Position numbers and translations under genes: made by a program. A stretch of 64,000 bases of DNA, taken from positions 51,035 to 115,034 of the forward strand of contig CAKVOK010000001.1 of NCBI GenBank assembly GCA_934792465.1, written 5' to 3'. Of the stretch, positions 25,266-33,648 are shown piece after piece; the first letter of the stretch is position 1, and the number at the start of each line of letters is the position of its first letter. Origin of the DNA: an uncultured Clostridia bacterium (GTDB taxonomy: Bacteria > Bacillota > Clostridia > RUG12999). Under the pieces are notes generated by a model. That model worked only from the letters and a program-made list of their open reading frames with translations, did no database searches and was not told the origin of the DNA.

Positions 25266-25294
25266 TTGACTTTAGCACGATAAAGTGATAAACT
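25266..25294 (+). promoter_or_regulatory. promoter of amino-acid ABC operon with 8-bp tandem motif
   Basis: TTGACT (25266-25271), 17-base spacer, TAAACT (25289-25294), extended -10 TGA. Four tandem 8-mers (GATAAAGT, GATAAACT, GATAAAGT, AATAAACA; 25279-25310) cover the -10 and start region, a plausible operator. Confidence 0.72.
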
Positions 25295-25327
25295 GATAAA
25301 GTAATAAACAACAAAGGGGTTTTAAAA

Positions 25328-26158
25328 ATGAAAAAAATCATAGCACTTATTCTTGCTCTCAGCACAATGGCATTTGCGGGCTGCGGCAGCAAAACAAATG
25401 GAAATGCAAATTCGGAAGCTACTCCGAAAACAAAAACGGAATCGGATTATGACTACATAAAAAGCAAAGGTACCATGAAAATCGGTATGACGCTTTTCAG
25501 TCCGATGGATTATTACGATGATAACAATGAACTTACGGGTTTTGAAGTCGATTTCGGTAAAGCAGTATGCGAAAAACTCGGTGTTAAACCGGAATTTGTT
25601 GAAATCAAATGGGATTCAAAGGAAATGGAGCTTGGATCAAAATCGGTTGACTGCCTCTGGAACGGTCTTACAATCACAGACGACAGAAAAGCCAATATGT
25701 CAATTTCAAATCCTTACATGAAAAATGAACAGGTACTTATAGTTAAAAAGGATAATGCGGATAAGTTCAAAGAATCCATTAAAGACGCAAAGGTTGTTGC
25801 GGAACAGGGTTCGGCAGGCGAAGAGCTTGCAACAGGTGAGGAAGAATTTTTCGCAGGAGTAAACTTCACACCGGTTGATTCTCAGGCAAAAGCTTTGATG
25901 GAAGTAGAATCGGGCATATCGGACGTTGCCGTTGTTGACTATGTAATGTCAATCGGTTCGATAGGCGAGGGTACGGATTTCAGCGACCTCGTTGTTGTGG
26001 ACGGTAAGCAGTTCTCGCCTGAGGAATACGGAATTGCATTCAGAAAAGGCAGCGACGTTACGGCGAAAGTAAACGATGTGATAAAAGAACTTGCGGCAGA
26101 CGGTACGCTTGATGAAATAGCTGCGAAATATAAGCTTGAAGAATCGCTTATAAAATAA
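25328..26158 (+). CDS. amino-acid ABC transporter substrate-binding lipoprotein
   Basis: 276 residues. A lipoprotein signal peptide with lipobox AFAGC places the Cys at residue 18. The rest is a family 3 solute-binding protein: KIGMTLFSPMDYYDDNNELT, GFEVDFGKAVCEKLG, and the ligand-site region VDCLWNGLTITDDRK. Polar amino acids are the usual ligands; the exact one cannot be read. It lies before the permease and ATPase, with a long stem-loop after its stop that probably keeps its mRNA more abundant than the downstream part. Confidence 0.94.
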   Translation: MKKIIALILALSTMAFAGCGSKTNGNANSEATPKTKTESDYDYIKSKGTMKIGMTLFSPMDYYDDNNELTGFEVDFGKAVCEKLGVKPEFVEIKWDSKEMELGSKSVDCLWNGLTITDDRKANMSISNPYMKNEQVLIVKKDNADKFKESIKDAKVVAEQGSAGEELATGEEEFFAGVNFTPVDSQAKALMEVESGISDVAVVDYVMSIGSIGEGTDFSDLVVVDGKQFSPEEYGIAFRKGSDVTAKVNDVIKELAADGTLDEIAAKYKLEESLIK

Positions 26159-26169
26159 TTGATACAAGT

Positions 26170-26212
26170 AAGGGAGTTGCGGCAAAATGCTTTCATTTTA
26201 CCGCAGCTCCTT
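26170..26212 (+). promoter_or_regulatory. stem-loop downstream of binding-protein gene
   Basis: A 19-bp imperfect stem (26170-26189 with 26194-26212, one bulge, one mismatch) without a T-tract. Such stems often give binding-protein genes higher mRNA levels than permease genes. Confidence 0.75.
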
Positions 26213-26255
26213 GCGGAGTTTTTGAAAAACAGTGCAGAACTTATAAAAATAATTT

Positions 26256-26280
26256 TGCCGTATATACGGCGGAACGGAGA
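26256..26280 (+). repeat. hairpin-RBS element, copy 3
   Basis: GCCGTATATACGGC fold followed by GGAACGGAGA, the ribosome site of the permease gene. Confidence 0.6.
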
Positions 26281-26285
26281 AATTT

Positions 26286-26933
26286 ATGTCAAAGGCAGAG
26301 GCAGTAATTCAAAGCCTTTTTAAGGGGTTTCATTTAAATTTAACAATATTTTTTGTAACACTTCTTGCGGCGATTCCGCTCGGACTCATCATATCTCTCG
26401 GGTCCATGTCGAAATTCAAACCGCTTAAATGGTTTACAAAATGCTTTGTATGGGTAATTCGCGGTACGCCGCTTATGCTCCAGATTTATATAATATTTTT
26501 CGGACCCGGGCTTCTGTTTGATATGCCGATGCGTTCGAGAATTACAGCGGTGTTTGTTGCATTTATAATAAACTATGCGGCATATTTTTCGGAAATATAC
26601 CGCGGCGGAATCGAGAGTATTCCGAAAGGACAGTACGAAGCCGGACAGGTGCTTGGAATGACGAAAGTTCAGGTGTTTTTCAAGGTTGTGCTGTTCCAGG
26701 TTATAAAGCGTATTGTTCCGCCGATGAGCAACGAAATAATAACTCTTGTAAAAGATACGTCGCTTGCCAACGTTGTCGGCGTTATGGAAATAATAATGAG
26801 TGCCGAAAGATTTACGAAACAAGGACTTATATGGCCGCTGTTTTCCACAGGTCTTTATTTCCTGATTTTCAGCGGTGCATTAACACTTTTGTTCGGCTTT
26901 ATCGAGAAAAAGCTGGATTATTACAGGGGGTAA
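26286..26933 (+). CDS. amino-acid ABC transporter permease
   Basis: 215 residues of the HisM/GlnP family with about five membrane segments. TFFVTLLAAIPLGLIIS, WVIRGTPLMLQIYIIFFGPG and the EAA loop YRGGIESIPKGQYEAGQVLG with the conserved Gly are all present. It partners with the binding protein upstream and the ATPase whose ATG is four bases after its stop. Confidence 0.94.
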   Translation: MSKAEAVIQSLFKGFHLNLTIFFVTLLAAIPLGLIISLGSMSKFKPLKWFTKCFVWVIRGTPLMLQIYIIFFGPGLLFDMPMRSRITAVFVAFIINYAAYFSEIYRGGIESIPKGQYEAGQVLGMTKVQVFFKVVLFQVIKRIVPPMSNEIITLVKDTSLANVVGVMEIIMSAERFTKQGLIWPLFSTGLYFLIFSGALTLLFGFIEKKLDYYRG

Positions 26934-26937
26934 GCTT

Positions 26938-27687
26938 ATGTCTGTTATAAAAGCCGAAAATATAATAAAAAGCTTCGGAAAGCTGGAGGTTTTAAAAGGA
27001 ATTGATTTTGAAATAAACTCCGGAGAGGTTGTTTCCGTGATAGGACCGTCCGGTTCAGGGAAGAGCACATTTTTAAGATGTCTGAACCGCCTTGAAACAA
27101 TAGACGGCGGCAGCATAGACATAGACGGCGTAAACGTTGTCAAAGAAGGTGTGTATGCAAAATCAAAAGAGGCTTCGGATTCATATAAGAAGCTCGGAAT
27201 GGTGTTTCAGAATTTCAATTTGTTTCCGCACAAATCGGTTATTGAAAATGTAATGCTTTCACCGGTGCTTGTGAACAAGGAAACCAAAAGTGCCGCCGAA
27301 AAAAATGCCATAGAGCTTTTGCGGAGCGTGGGTCTTGAAGAAAAGAAGGATTATTATCCGTATCAGCTGTCGGGCGGACAGCAGCAGAGAGTAGCTATCG
27401 CCAGAGCTTTGGCGATGAAACCTATGATGATGCTGTTTGATGAGCCGACGAGTGCTCTCGACCCCGAACTTACAGGAGAAATATTGAAAGTAATTCGTGA
27501 GCTTGCGGAAAAACGTATGACAATGCTCATTGTAACACATGAAATAGAATTTGCAAAGCACGTTTCCGACCGTATAATATTCATGGCAGACGGCGTCATA
27601 GTAGAACAAGGTCCTGCCGAAGAACTGATAGATAATCCGAAGACGGAACGTATGCAAGCATTTTTGTGCGGATTTAAAAAAGGGTGA
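26938..27687 (+). CDS. amino-acid ABC transporter ATP-binding protein
   Basis: 249 residues, GlnQ/HisP type. Walker A is GPSGSGKSTFLRCLN, the Q-loop is VFQNFNLFPH, the ABC signature is LSGGQQQRVAIARALAM, Walker B is MMLFDEPTSALDPE and the switch His is in VTHEIEF. It energises the amino-acid importer encoded by the two preceding genes. GGGGG precedes the ATG. Confidence 0.96.
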   Translation: MSVIKAENIIKSFGKLEVLKGIDFEINSGEVVSVIGPSGSGKSTFLRCLNRLETIDGGSIDIDGVNVVKEGVYAKSKEASDSYKKLGMVFQNFNLFPHKSVIENVMLSPVLVNKETKSAAEKNAIELLRSVGLEEKKDYYPYQLSGGQQQRVAIARALAMKPMMMLFDEPTSALDPELTGEILKVIRELAEKRMTMLIVTHEIEFAKHVSDRIIFMADGVIVEQGPAEELIDNPKTERMQAFLCGFKKG

Positions 27688-27693
27688 TGTACA

Positions 27694-27960
27694 ATGCCGA
27701 ATACAGCAGAAAGAAATGATTTTTACAAAACGGTTCTCTCGCTTGAGAGCTTTGATGAATGCAGAGATTTTTTTGAGGATATATGCACAATAAAGGAGCT
27801 GGACGCAATATCGCAGCGCCTTATGGTGGCAAAGCTTCTGAAAGAGGGAAAAACTTTTAATGAAATTGCGGAAATTTCGGGAGCTTCCTCCGCAACAATA
27901 TCAAGGGTAAACAAATGCCTTATGTACGGCAAGGGATATAAAAGCGTTTTAAAGGACTGA
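27694..27960 (+). CDS. YerC/YecD family TrpR-related regulator
   Basis: 88 residues. SFDECRDFFEDICTIKELDA followed by a TrpR-like helix-turn-helix, FNEIAEISGASSATISRVNK, is diagnostic of the YerC/YecD family. A DNA-binding repressor is expected, possibly of this operon, as it starts six bases after the ATPase gene. Whether it binds an amino acid is unknown. Confidence 0.93.
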   Translation: MPNTAERNDFYKTVLSLESFDECRDFFEDICTIKELDAISQRLMVAKLLKEGKTFNEIAEISGASSATISRVNKCLMYGKGYKSVLKD

Positions 27961-27995
27961 AAATTTTGCTTTCGTAAATATAATGAACCTTTTCG

Positions 27996-28056
27996 GGACT
28001 TTGGAAAGACAGTCAAAAATAAGCTGTTTTTCCGAAGCCCCTTTGCTTTTTGCAAA
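27996..28056 (+). terminator. terminator of ABC-yerC operon
   Basis: An imperfect long stem, GGGACTTTGGAAAGACAG with CTGTTTTTCCGAAGCCCC, followed by TTTGCTTTTT. Confidence 0.65.
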
Positions 28057-28175
28057 TCCCTGAAAAATAAGGAACTCTGCAAAATAATTTATATACAAAA
28101 ATGAAACAATTTTCATTTTTTATTTTCCTGTTCTCCGTCTTTCAAGTCTTGCTTAATTGTAGAGCATATTCGAAT

Positions 28176-28214
28176 CCAAAAAACTGCCCGAAATTTTTTT
28201 GAGCAGTTTTTTGG
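28176..28214. terminator. terminator-like hairpin
   Basis: Perfect 12-bp stem CCAAAAAACTGC/GCAGTTTTTTGG, loop rich in T. No gene ends here, so it may end a short transcript or act as a second terminator. Confidence 0.6.
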
Positions 28215-28345
28215 TCATTTTATTTTACAACTTTCTAAAAAAATTTAAAAATTTGAAGTTGTCCTTAAATTATAAAAACAGTAAACAAAACGGCGGCGGT
28301 ACATATAATGTAATATAGAAAATCATAATTCATGGTGGTGATAGT

Positions 28346-28594
28346 ATGAAAAATATCGAAAATATTACAAACGATGATATAAAGCGTGTACTGAATATGT
28401 CGGAACAGGAAATCGAAAAACGTCTTTCGGCAATGGATTCAAAGGCCATAAAGAATATTGCCGGAAATTTGAGCGGCGCAGATATAAAGAAACAGCTTTC
28501 GTCAAAAAGTCCGGACGATATTTCAAGACTCATAAACGGTTTGGGCAAACTTAATCCGTCGCTGCTTAAAAAAATCAAAGAAGCTATTAAATGA
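28346..28594 (+). CDS. unknown 82-residue helical protein
   Basis: Charged, helical and without Cys or membrane segments: INGLGKLNPSLLKKIKEAIK at the end and NMSEQEIEKRLSAMDSKA in the middle. GGTGGTGATAGT precedes the ATG. I do not recognise the family. Its stop overlaps an ATG of the next gene (ATGA), so three small genes appear to form one unit. Confidence 0.7.
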   Translation: MKNIENITNDDIKRVLNMSEQEIEKRLSAMDSKAIKNIAGNLSGADIKKQLSSKSPDDISRLINGLGKLNPSLLKKIKEAIK

Positions 28595-28608
28595 TTGGAG
28601 TTGAAACT

Positions 28609-28977
28609 GTGAGTGATTTTGAAGATATCGGCAAAATGCTTGAAAAGGTTTTGTCCGATGAAAATTCCAAAAAGAAACTTATGCAGCTTGCCGAGGGTAT
28701 TGCCGGAGATTTGGGCGAAACCGTGCCCGTGCCGTCCGAGCCTATAGATGTGACGCCTGCCGAAACGGAAAATTCCGAGGAAAGCTCAATGGCAAATATT
28801 CAGAATATATATAAAACGCTTACCGGCGGAAACGATAAAAGGGTGCGGCTGCTAAATGCATTAAAACCGTATATCAGCAACCGACATTCGCTCGGCATCG
28901 ACAATGCGATTACAATTGTCCAGCTTGCGACTATTTCGTCGAACCTCGGTATAAACAAGATTTTTGAAAAACACTGA
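28609..28977 (+). CDS. unknown 122-residue acidic protein
   Basis: Starts SDFEDIGKMLEKVLSDENSK after GTG 28609, which has TTGGAG eight bases upstream; an in-frame ATG at 28591 overlapping the previous stop is the alternative. Two helical parts are separated by an acidic Pro/Thr/Glu linker (residues about 40-62). The C-terminal part is RLLNALKPYISNRHSLG and IDNAITIVQLATISSNLG. No family recognised; the pattern suggests a small cytoplasmic protein. Confidence 0.7.
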   Translation: MSDFEDIGKMLEKVLSDENSKKKLMQLAEGIAGDLGETVPVPSEPIDVTPAETENSEESSMANIQNIYKTLTGGNDKRVRLLNALKPYISNRHSLGIDNAITIVQLATISSNLGINKIFEKH

Positions 28978-29002
28978 GGCTGAATCTTCCTCATACGCTG
29001 TA

Positions 29003-29054
29003 TCTGCCCACGATAATAAGCGTATTAATGATTTTAATACAATTTGTGGGCAGA
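29003..29054 (+). promoter_or_regulatory. nested stem-loop before third small gene
   Basis: Outer perfect 9-bp stem TCTGCCCAC/GTGGGCAGA (29003-29011, 29046-29054) enclosing GTATTAA/TTAATAC. It lies just upstream of the ribosome site of the gene at 29074. Confidence 0.6.
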
Positions 29055-29073
29055 AAGGCTGCGGAGAATCGTT

Positions 29074-29304
29074 ATGGATAAAGAATATTTCAAAAAATAT
29101 GAACCTGTCTATACGCCGATTGCAAAGGTGGAAAAAAGCAAAGCGCCGGCGGCGGACGGCGCAGTTAATGTCGCTGTGAGCAAATTCATGAACGCATTTG
29201 ACGACGGCGATTTGCTGATTGCTGCAATTATACTTATCCTTTTTATGGAAGAAGATAAGGATTACATAACAATAATTGCACTGGCACTCTTGCTTTTGTC
29301 ATAA
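29074..29304 (+). CDS. unknown 76-residue protein with hydrophobic tail
   Basis: MDKEYFKKYEPVYTPIAKVE, an Ala-rich linker, then DDGDLLIAAIILILFMEEDK and ITIIALALLLLS. Two short hydrophobic stretches are broken by an acidic turn (MEEDKD). Similar tails occur, from memory, in small Clostridia proteins of unknown role. The ATG at 29074 follows CGGAGAATC; a longer frame exists but lacks a site. It is followed by a terminator. Confidence 0.7.
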   Translation: MDKEYFKKYEPVYTPIAKVEKSKAPAADGAVNVAVSKFMNAFDDGDLLIAAIILILFMEEDKDYITIIALALLLLS

Positions 29305-29330
29305 AAAACAACATAATTTCGTGGTTTTTT

Positions 29331-29370
29331 CTCGTTTCGGGACATATTTGATTCCGAAACGAGTTTTTTT
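29331..29370 (+). terminator. terminator of three-gene unknown cassette
   Basis: Perfect 10-bp stem CTCGTTTCGG/CCGAAACGAG followed by seven T. Confidence 0.9.
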
Positions 29371-29391
29371 ATAAAAAAAGTCAAAAAACTA

Positions 29392-29420
29392 TTGTTTATA
29401 TGAAAAAAATATGATATAAT
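29392..29420 (+). promoter_or_regulatory. promoter of DUF6106-nnr-alr operon
   Basis: TTGTTT (29392-29397), 17-base spacer, TATAAT (29415-29420), extended -10 TGA. Confidence 0.75.
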
Positions 29421-29453
29421 ATAATTATATTATTGAATGGGAGTAGTGATTTT

Positions 29454-29963
29454 ATGCTTGATTACTTTACAGAGAACATTGTAAAAAGGAAAAAGAGCGG
29501 TAAGGATATTGCCCTTTCGGCGCTTATTGTCATAGGAGCGATAATCGTATTTCTTGCTTTGTGTTATATAGGACTTATAACGGGACTTATGCAGATACTC
29601 TTTCTGCTTGCCGCAGGCGCACTTTGGGGAGCGTATATTTTAATCGGCAGATTCAGCATTGAATACGAATATATCGTAACGAACGGCGAAATGGATATTG
29701 ATAAAATAATGCAGCGCCGCAAAAGAAAAAGAATCATAACCGTTCCGGCGAAAAATATCAGAAGCATCGAACCGCTTCGTGTTGACAACACAACGTATAA
29801 GGAAGTTATAGACGCATCCAAAAACGATAAAAACGCAGCGGATACATATATGCTTATAACCGAGGATAATGTGAAAATAATATTCAATCCGTCGGAAAAA
29901 ATGCTTAAAATATTTGCAAAATTCCGTCCGCAGAGCGTGAAAGTGAGCGGTATAAATGAATAA
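29454..29963 (+). CDS. DUF6106-like membrane protein
   Basis: 169 residues. YFTENIVKRKKSGKDIALSA is followed by two membrane helices (about 20-62), then a cytoplasmic domain starting EYEYIVTNGEMDIDKIMQRR and RKRIITVPAKNIRSIEP. This matches what I recall of DUF6106. Function unknown. The ATG at 29454 follows GGGAGTAG; its end overlaps nnr by eight bases. Confidence 0.8.
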   Translation: MLDYFTENIVKRKKSGKDIALSALIVIGAIIVFLALCYIGLITGLMQILFLLAAGALWGAYILIGRFSIEYEYIVTNGEMDIDKIMQRRKRKRIITVPAKNIRSIEPLRVDNTTYKEVIDASKNDKNAADTYMLITEDNVKIIFNPSEKMLKIFAKFRPQSVKVSGINE

Positions 29964-31416
29964 GCTTGTTTCGGCTGCGCAAATGCGTGCGCTCGAAAAT
30001 GACGCTTTCGACCGAGGTATTTCGGGAGAAATTCTCATGGAGGAAGCGGCATATGCCGCCGCAGCGGAAATAAACAGAGATTTCCCGAAAACAAAAACGA
30101 TAACCGCAGTATGCGGAAAGGGGAATAACGGCGGCGACGGACTTGCACTCGCACGTATTTTGCATTGCATGGGTTTCAAAGTGAAGATATGCCTTGTTGC
30201 GGATACGGTAAAAACGGATTCCGCACGGATGAATCTCGAACTTGCAAAAAATTACGGAATTGAATTTACAAACGAAATCAACTCCGATATTGTTATAGAC
30301 GCTGTTTTCGGAATAGGCATAAAGGGCGGGGCGAGCGAGCCGTATATCGATAAAATAAACGAGAGCGGCGCATTCGTCATATCGCTTGATATTCCTTCGG
30401 GAGTATGTGCCGACACAGGCTCGGTTTCGGGCAAAGCCGTAAAAGCAAATCTTACGCTTACTTTCGGATATAAAAAAGCAGGACTTACACAATATCCGGG
30501 CAAGGGACTTGCCGGAGAAATAAGAGTTTTGCCGATTTCCGTTTCAAGCGGAGCATTTGATACATTTGAAATTGATGAAATAAACGGTATGCTTCCCGAA
30601 TCTGCGCCGGACGACAACAAGGGGTCAAGAGGGAAAGTGCTTATAATCGCAGGCTGCGCCAAATATCTCGGTGCGGCGAAAATGTGTACTCTTGCGGCAC
30701 TAAGAAGCGGCTGCGGTCTTGTATCGCTTATGCTGCCGAAAAATTTATGCGGTGCTGTCTATTCGTGCATTAACGAGGCTGTTGTGCTTCCTTTGGAATG
30801 TGTCGATTATATTACTTTTGACGCATTTATTCAATATGAAAAGGAAATTACGGCTGCGGACAGCATAGTAATAGGTCCGGGGCTTTCCGTTTCGGAAGAG
30901 GTCGAAAAAATACTTGATTATCTTTCCGATAAAAATAAACCTGTAATAATTGACGCAGATGGCATAAATTCCGTTTGCCGGAATATAGATATATTAAAAA
31001 AGTATAAAAATGCCGCAATAACACCGCATCCCGGCGAATTTTCAAGATTGTTCGATATGCCGATACCGTCCGTACAAAGCGACCGTATCGAAGCAGCAAG
31101 AAAAGCGGCGGTTCGGACCGGTGCGACGGTTGTGCTGAAAGGTGCTTCGACGGTAGTCGCTTCGCCCGACGGAATGTGCTATGTAAACACAACGGGAAAT
31201 CCGGGCATGGCAACCGGCGGCAGCGGTGATGTTCTCGCAGGAATTGCGGGAGCTGTTGCGGCACGCAAAAAAAATCTTACGGAGGCTATGTATCTGAGCG
31301 TATACCTCCACGGTCTTGCCGGGGATATTGTATGCGAAGAAAAAGGCACTGAAGGAATGCTGCCTACGGATATAATAAATGCAATTCCTTATGCTATTCA
31401 AAAGACAAAAATTTAA
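29956..31416 (+). CDS. nnr: bifunctional NAD(P)H-hydrate epimerase/dehydratase
   Basis: 486 residues. The N-terminal YjeF_N epimerase (about 1-200) has VCGKGNNGGDGLALARIL. The C-terminal ADP-dependent dehydratase, a ribokinase-like fold, has VIIAGCAKYLGAAKM-type KVLIIAGCAKYLG, ITPHPGEFSRL and NPGMATGGSGDVLAG with the catalytic Asp. It repairs hydrated NADH and NADPH. It overlaps DUF6106 and is followed by a lipoprotein and alr, an order seen in other Firmicutes. Confidence 0.95.
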   Translation: MNKLVSAAQMRALENDAFDRGISGEILMEEAAYAAAAEINRDFPKTKTITAVCGKGNNGGDGLALARILHCMGFKVKICLVADTVKTDSARMNLELAKNYGIEFTNEINSDIVIDAVFGIGIKGGASEPYIDKINESGAFVISLDIPSGVCADTGSVSGKAVKANLTLTFGYKKAGLTQYPGKGLAGEIRVLPISVSSGAFDTFEIDEINGMLPESAPDDNKGSRGKVLIIAGCAKYLGAAKMCTLAALRSGCGLVSLMLPKNLCGAVYSCINEAVVLPLECVDYITFDAFIQYEKEITAADSIVIGPGLSVSEEVEKILDYLSDKNKPVIIDADGINSVCRNIDILKKYKNAAITPHPGEFSRLFDMPIPSVQSDRIEAARKAAVRTGATVVLKGASTVVASPDGMCYVNTTGNPGMATGGSGDVLAGIAGAVAARKKNLTEAMYLSVYLHGLAGDIVCEEKGTEGMLPTDIINAIPYAIQKTKI

Positions 31417-31442
31417 AATTTTTATTTTTTGGAGGCATCGGC

Positions 31443-32036
31443 ATGAAAAAATTTGTATGTATAGTTTTAATTCTTCTGCTTGCAGGCTGCGAAAAAATTT
31501 CTCTGCCCCGTGCGGATACGACGAAGAGTGTTTATGAAACATTTTCCGAGATGCAGAGCTATTCTGCAAGGATAAAAGTGTTTACATATTCAAATACAAA
31601 TGAAAATGCCTATGAAGTAACGCAGTATTACGCATATCCGGAAAAGTACCGAAGCGAATGCGGCGGCAGCGTTACCGTGATAAACAAGGATAAGGCATCC
31701 GTGCAGTATGATGCCAAATCCGACAAAGAAATTTTTGATAAAATAAGCGATGAAAGCAATTTTATGTATTTAAACAGCTTTTTTGACAAATATTACAGAG
31801 ATGAAAAGGCGAATGTAAAGTCCTCGTCAAAAAATGATAAGCTTATAACGTTGAGTGTGGACACGGGACTTGAAAACAAATACAAGAGTCGTGCGGAGCT
31901 TATTTTAAATACGCAGGATATGAAACCCATATCCCTGAAAATAACCGACGGCAAAGGCAAAACATATATGAAAATCGAATATATATCTTTTAAAATAAAT
32001 CCGGAGCTTGATTCAAAGCTGTTTGCGGTAAACTAA
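31443..32036 (+). CDS. LolA-like secreted lipoprotein
   Basis: 197 residues. The lipoprotein signal MKKFVCIVLILLLAGC has its Cys at residue 16. The mature part resembles LolA/RseB-like beta folds: YETFSEMQSYSARIKVFTY, VTQYYAYPEKYRSE and LILNTQDMKPISLKITDG. In Firmicutes such proteins, often placed between nnr and alr, may bind lipids or act as lipid-linked chaperones; this is unproven. GGAGGCATCGGC precedes the ATG. Confidence 0.82.
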   Translation: MKKFVCIVLILLLAGCEKISLPRADTTKSVYETFSEMQSYSARIKVFTYSNTNENAYEVTQYYAYPEKYRSECGGSVTVINKDKASVQYDAKSDKEIFDKISDESNFMYLNSFFDKYYRDEKANVKSSSKNDKLITLSVDTGLENKYKSRAELILNTQDMKPISLKITDGKGKTYMKIEYISFKINPELDSKLFAVN

Positions 32037-32055
32037 ACGAAAGGATGAACCGGAT

Positions 32056-33225
32056 ATGAACAACGCTTCAAAGAGAACATGGGCTGAAATCGACCTTGAA
32101 GCACTGAAAAACAATATAAGAAACATCAAAGATTATGTGGGTGAAGATGTACAGATTCTCGCTGTTATAAAGGCTGACGCATACGGACACGGCGCCGTTA
32201 AATGTGCGGAGGTTATGCTGGAAAACGGAGCATCGAGGCTTGCCGCAGCGTTTGCGGACGAAGCCGTGCAGCTGCGTGAACACGGCATTTTTGCACCGAT
32301 ACAGCTTTTGGGATATACCTCACGTGCGGATTATCATACGCTTGTGGAATATAATATAATTCCATCAATCTTTTCTTATGACGATGCGGCGGCTCTGTCG
32401 GAAATTGCGTTGAGCTGCGGCAAAAAACAAAAAATTCATATTAAACTCGATACGGGTATGCACCGCATAGGATTTGATGCGTCCGCTCCCGAAACGGTAT
32501 CGGAAATTTTAAAAATTTCAAAGCTTGGCGGAGTGAAAATTGAAGGAATTTTTACTCATTTTTCCTGTGCCGACATGACGAGCGACGATTATACGTATAT
32601 GCAGTTTGATAAGTTTATGAATGTCGCGAACAAGCTTGAAAACGCAGGATTGCATATACCGTTTAAGCACGTGTGCAACAGTGCGGCAATAATCAAACAC
32701 AAAGATATGCACCTTAATATGGTGCGACCGGGAATTATAAATTACGGGCTTATGCCGTCCGAATGTGTGGATATAAGCGTTTTAAAATTAAAACCGGTTA
32801 TGAGCATAAAAACAACGGTATCGCGCATACAATATATTGATAAAGGTGATAAAATAAGCTACGGCGCAACTTTTGAAGCAGACAAAAAAATGAAAATCGC
32901 CACAATCCCGATAGGCTATGCGGACGGCTTCATTCGTGCATTTTCAGGGAAAATCCCGGTAATTGCCGGCGGAAAATACGCTGATATTGTCGGAAGAATT
33001 TGTATGGACCAATGTATGATTGACGTAACTGCGGTCAATAATATAAATGTCGGAGATGAAGTAATAATCATCGGCGAAAGCGAAGGAAAACGCATAACCG
33101 CCGATGATGCTGCGAGCGCAATAGGTACTATAGGTTACGAATTGGTATGTCTTGTGGGGAAAAGAGTGCCGAGGATTTATCTGCGCAGCGGCAGCGTTAT
33201 TGATGTAACAAGCGGATTGGTTTAA
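32056..33225 (+). CDS. alr: alanine racemase
   Basis: 389 residues, normal length. The PLP lysine is Lys39 in AVIKADAYGHG; the second catalytic Tyr is in KISYGATFEA. THFSCADM, HVCNSAA and MVRPGIINYG are conserved. It makes D-alanine for peptidoglycan. It is immediately followed, as in Bacillus subtilis, by the EndoAI/EndoA pair. Confidence 0.97.
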   Translation: MNNASKRTWAEIDLEALKNNIRNIKDYVGEDVQILAVIKADAYGHGAVKCAEVMLENGASRLAAAFADEAVQLREHGIFAPIQLLGYTSRADYHTLVEYNIIPSIFSYDDAAALSEIALSCGKKQKIHIKLDTGMHRIGFDASAPETVSEILKISKLGGVKIEGIFTHFSCADMTSDDYTYMQFDKFMNVANKLENAGLHIPFKHVCNSAAIIKHKDMHLNMVRPGIINYGLMPSECVDISVLKLKPVMSIKTTVSRIQYIDKGDKISYGATFEADKKMKIATIPIGYADGFIRAFSGKIPVIAGGKYADIVGRICMDQCMIDVTAVNNINVGDEVIIIGESEGKRITADDAASAIGTIGYELVCLVGKRVPRIYLRSGSVIDVTSGLV

Positions 33226-33232
33226 ATTGCAT

Positions 33233-33261
33233 TTGATTTTTACATAGAAATGTTGTATAAT
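33233..33261 (+). promoter_or_regulatory. promoter of ndoAI-ndoA
   Basis: TTGATT (33233-33238), 17-base spacer, TATAAT (33256-33261). A small palindrome GGTA..TACC follows. Confidence 0.7.
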
Positions 33262-33313
33262 GGTATATTATAAGTACCATATCGGGTTTCAGAAAATCGG
33301 ATGTGCGTATAAT

Positions 33314-33336
33314 AACAAAATTCCATGGATTTTGTT
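33314..33336 (+). promoter_or_regulatory. inverted repeat upstream of ndoAI
   Basis: Arms AACAAAAT and ATTTTGTT with TCCATGG between them, 34 bases before the antitoxin start. Toxin-antitoxin operons are often autoregulated, so this is a candidate operator. Confidence 0.45.
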
Positions 33337-33369
33337 TCCAAACGGTAAAGGTTAAAGGGGGCGTGACGC

Positions 33370-33648
33370 TTGCCACAGCAAAAAAAGATATTGCTTACTC
33401 TTCCCGATACCCTTTTAAAGGATCTTGATAATCTTGCGAAAGAGGAAAACATTACAAGGAGCAAGCTGATACGTGATGCCATGATGGCTTACGTGTCCGG
33501 CAGAGAAAGAGCTTTTATGCTCGAGAGGCTTAAACGGGGATATATGGAAATGTCGGAAATTAATTCCGATATAGCCGAGTTATGTTTTGATGCCGACAGC
33601 GAGGTGCTGTATCGGTATGAGGAAAAACTTGCGGAGTGTGAGCATTAG
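33370..33648 (+). CDS. ndoAI: EndoAI-type ribbon-helix-helix antitoxin
   Basis: 92 residues. A ribbon-helix-helix N-terminus, KKILLTLPDTLLKDLDNLAK then ITRSKLIRDAMMAYV, is followed by a helical toxin-binding tail. It is placed between alr and the EndoA RNase, as in Bacillus. The start is TTG 33370 after AAAGGGGG. It neutralises EndoA and probably represses its own promoter. Confidence 0.92.
   Translation: MPQQKKILLTLPDTLLKDLDNLAKEENITRSKLIRDAMMAYVSGRERAFMLERLKRGYMEMSEINSDIAELCFDADSEVLYRYEEKLAECEH

Larger units (their letters stand above)
27961..28345. other. 385-base intergenic region
   Basis: It holds the terminator of the ABC operon (27996-28056), a small A/T hairpin near 28098-28122 and a second terminator-like hairpin (28176-28214). 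TATAAT at 28304-28309 has no good -35 partner. No gene is seen. Confidence 0.6.
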
